A stretch of DNA of 64,000 nucleotides from Ruegeria faecimaris. GTDB taxonomy: Bacteria > Pseudomonadota > Alphaproteobacteria > Rhodobacterales > Rhodobacteraceae. Location of the stretch: contig NZ_FXTE01000002.1 of NCBI RefSeq assembly GCF_900182615.1, positions 1-64,000 of the forward strand. Reading direction: 5' to 3'. How positions within the stretch are numbered: the stretch's first letter is position 1; each line of letters starts with the position of its first letter. The notes under the pieces were generated by a model. It was not told the origin of the DNA. It did no database searches and was given only the letters and a program-made list of their open reading frames with translations. This document shows positions 63,210-64,000 of the stretch, piece by piece. The translations under genes and the position numbers were made by a program.

Positions 63210-64000
63210 ATGGACGATCTTAAGGCAAAATATCTGGGGCAGATCGCCGAGGCGGGCGATGAGAACACGCTTGAGGCGATCCGCGTCGCCGCCGTGGGCA
63301 AAAAGGGCGAGGTCGCGCTGAAGATGCGCGAGCTGGGCAAGATGACCCCCGAGGAACGTCAGGTCGCAGGCCCCGCGCTGAACGCCCTGAAGGATGAGAT
63401 CAACTCGGCCCTGGCCGCCAAGAAAGCCGGTCTTGCCGATGCCGCGCTGGACGAACGTCTGCGCACCGAATGGCTGGACGTTACCCTGCCGACGCGCGCG
63501 CGCCGCCAAGGCTCGATCCACCCGGTCAGCCAGGCGACCGAGGAGCTGACCGCGATCTTTGCCGAACTGGGTTTCTCGGTGGCCGAAGGGCCGCGGATTG
63601 AGACCGATTGGCACAATTTCGACGCGCTAAACATCCCCGGCCACCACCCCGCGCGGGCCGAGATGGACACGTTCTATATGCACCGTGCCGAGGGCGACGA
63701 GCGCCCGCCGCACGTGCTGCGCACCCATACTTCGCCGGTCCAGATCCGCTCAATGGAGCTGCAGGGTGCGCCGATCCGCATCATTTGTCCGGGCGGCGTT
63801 TATCGCGCTGATTATGATCAGACCCACACGCCGATGTTCCATCAGGTCGAAGGTCTTGCCATCGACAAGGACATCTCGATGGCGAACCTGAAATGGGTTC
63901 TGGAAGAGTTCGTGAAGGCGTTCTTCGAGGTCGACGATGTCGAACTGCGCTTCCGCGCCTCGCACTTCCCCTTCACTGAGCCCTCGGCCGAAGTCGATAT
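63210..64000 (+). CDS. pheS: Phenylalanyl-tRNA synthetase alpha subunit, 5' part
   Basis: The first about 263 codons; the gene runs off the right edge. It begins [20 protein letters not shown], with the N-terminal coiled coil, and continues with the class II core: [58 protein letters not shown] and [10 protein letters not shown]. The start has GAGGG upstream. It charges tRNA-Phe together with PheT, which is expected downstream outside the window. Confidence 0.96.
   Translation, partial: MDDLKAKYLGQIAEAGDENTLEAIRVAAVGKKGEVALKMRELGKMTPEERQVAGPALNALKDEINSALAAKKAGLADAALDERLRTEWLDVTLPTRARRQGSIHPVSQATEELTAIFAELGFSVAEGPRIETDWHNFDALNIPGHHPARAEMDTFYMHRAEGDERPPHVLRTHTSPVQIRSMELQGAPIRIICPGGVYRADYDQTHTPMFHQVEGLAIDKDISMANLKWVLEEFVKAFFEVDDVELRFRASHFPFTEPSAEVD

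Noticed and set aside
62060..63340. A 426-codon minus-strand frame opposite gshA and the pheS start
   Set aside because: It is antisense to two well-identified housekeeping genes and shows no domain features.
1..64000. CRISPR arrays, insertion sequences, prophage genes
   Set aside because: No regularly spaced repeats, transposase-like or phage-like proteins were seen in any frame.

Overview
The window looks like chromosomal DNA from an alphaproteobacterium of the Rhodobacteraceae (Roseobacter group). Supporting signs are the high GC content, dense ATGA/TGATG-coupled operons, the nirS-type denitrification layout, hemA-type 5-aminolevulinate synthase, and the general style of the proteins. I cannot name a species from sequence alone.

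Left end (1-7.9 kb): a minus-strand operon for the serine cycle of one-carbon assimilation, in the order sgaA, mtkA, mtkB, hprA, ppc, glyA (cut by the window edge). It is divergent from a LuxR-type regulator whose receiver domain has lost its phospho-acceptor Asp. A decayed glycosyltransferase (8.0-8.7 kb), a FecR-domain protein paired with a CHASE2 class III cyclase (8.8-11.9 kb) and tRNA-Ser(GCU) (12.35 kb) follow.

Centre (12.8-42.3 kb): a nearly 30-kb block for reduction of nitrite to N2. Minus strand: nosRZDFYLX (N2O reductase) with a small DUF2946-like leader gene; the heme d1 pathway nirE-C-F-DL-G-H-J-N; a cupredoxin; a NapC/NirT-type multiheme protein fused to an ethylbenzene-dehydrogenase-like domain; and nirS (cytochrome cd1 nitrite reductase). 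Plus strand: nnrS and norCBQDEF (NO reductase). The block ends with hemA (minus) and a Dnr/NnrR-type Crp/Fnr regulator (plus). Six 14-bp boxes of the form TTGAC-N4-GTYAA lie in front of the nos, nirE, nirS, nnrS, norC and hemA units. This suggests one NO/O2-responsive regulon, probably controlled by the regulator at 41.6 kb. No nitrate reductase is present in the window.

Right part (42.9-64 kb): mostly housekeeping genes. They include pgsA-moaD-moaE, an EamA exporter, uvrC, a pteridine-reductase-like SDR, a Na+/Ca2+ antiporter with a small zinc-ribbon membrane protein and an S49 peptidase, an ABC-2 exporter, a CaiB-family acyl-CoA racemase/transferase, hemE and hemC (divergent), a candidate structured RNA with a strong terminator, a carboxymuconolactone-decarboxylase-like protein, an OmpA-family protein, ubiA, rsmE, a GNAT acetyltransferase, gshA and the 5' part of pheS.

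How it fits together: heme genes (hemA, hemC, hemE) feed the c- and d1-heme needs of NirS, NorBC and their partners, and moaD/moaE serve molybdenum cofactor. The serine cycle plus full denitrification from nitrite suggests a facultatively methylotrophic marine-type denitrifier. I saw no CRISPR array, intact insertion sequence, integrase or rRNA gene.
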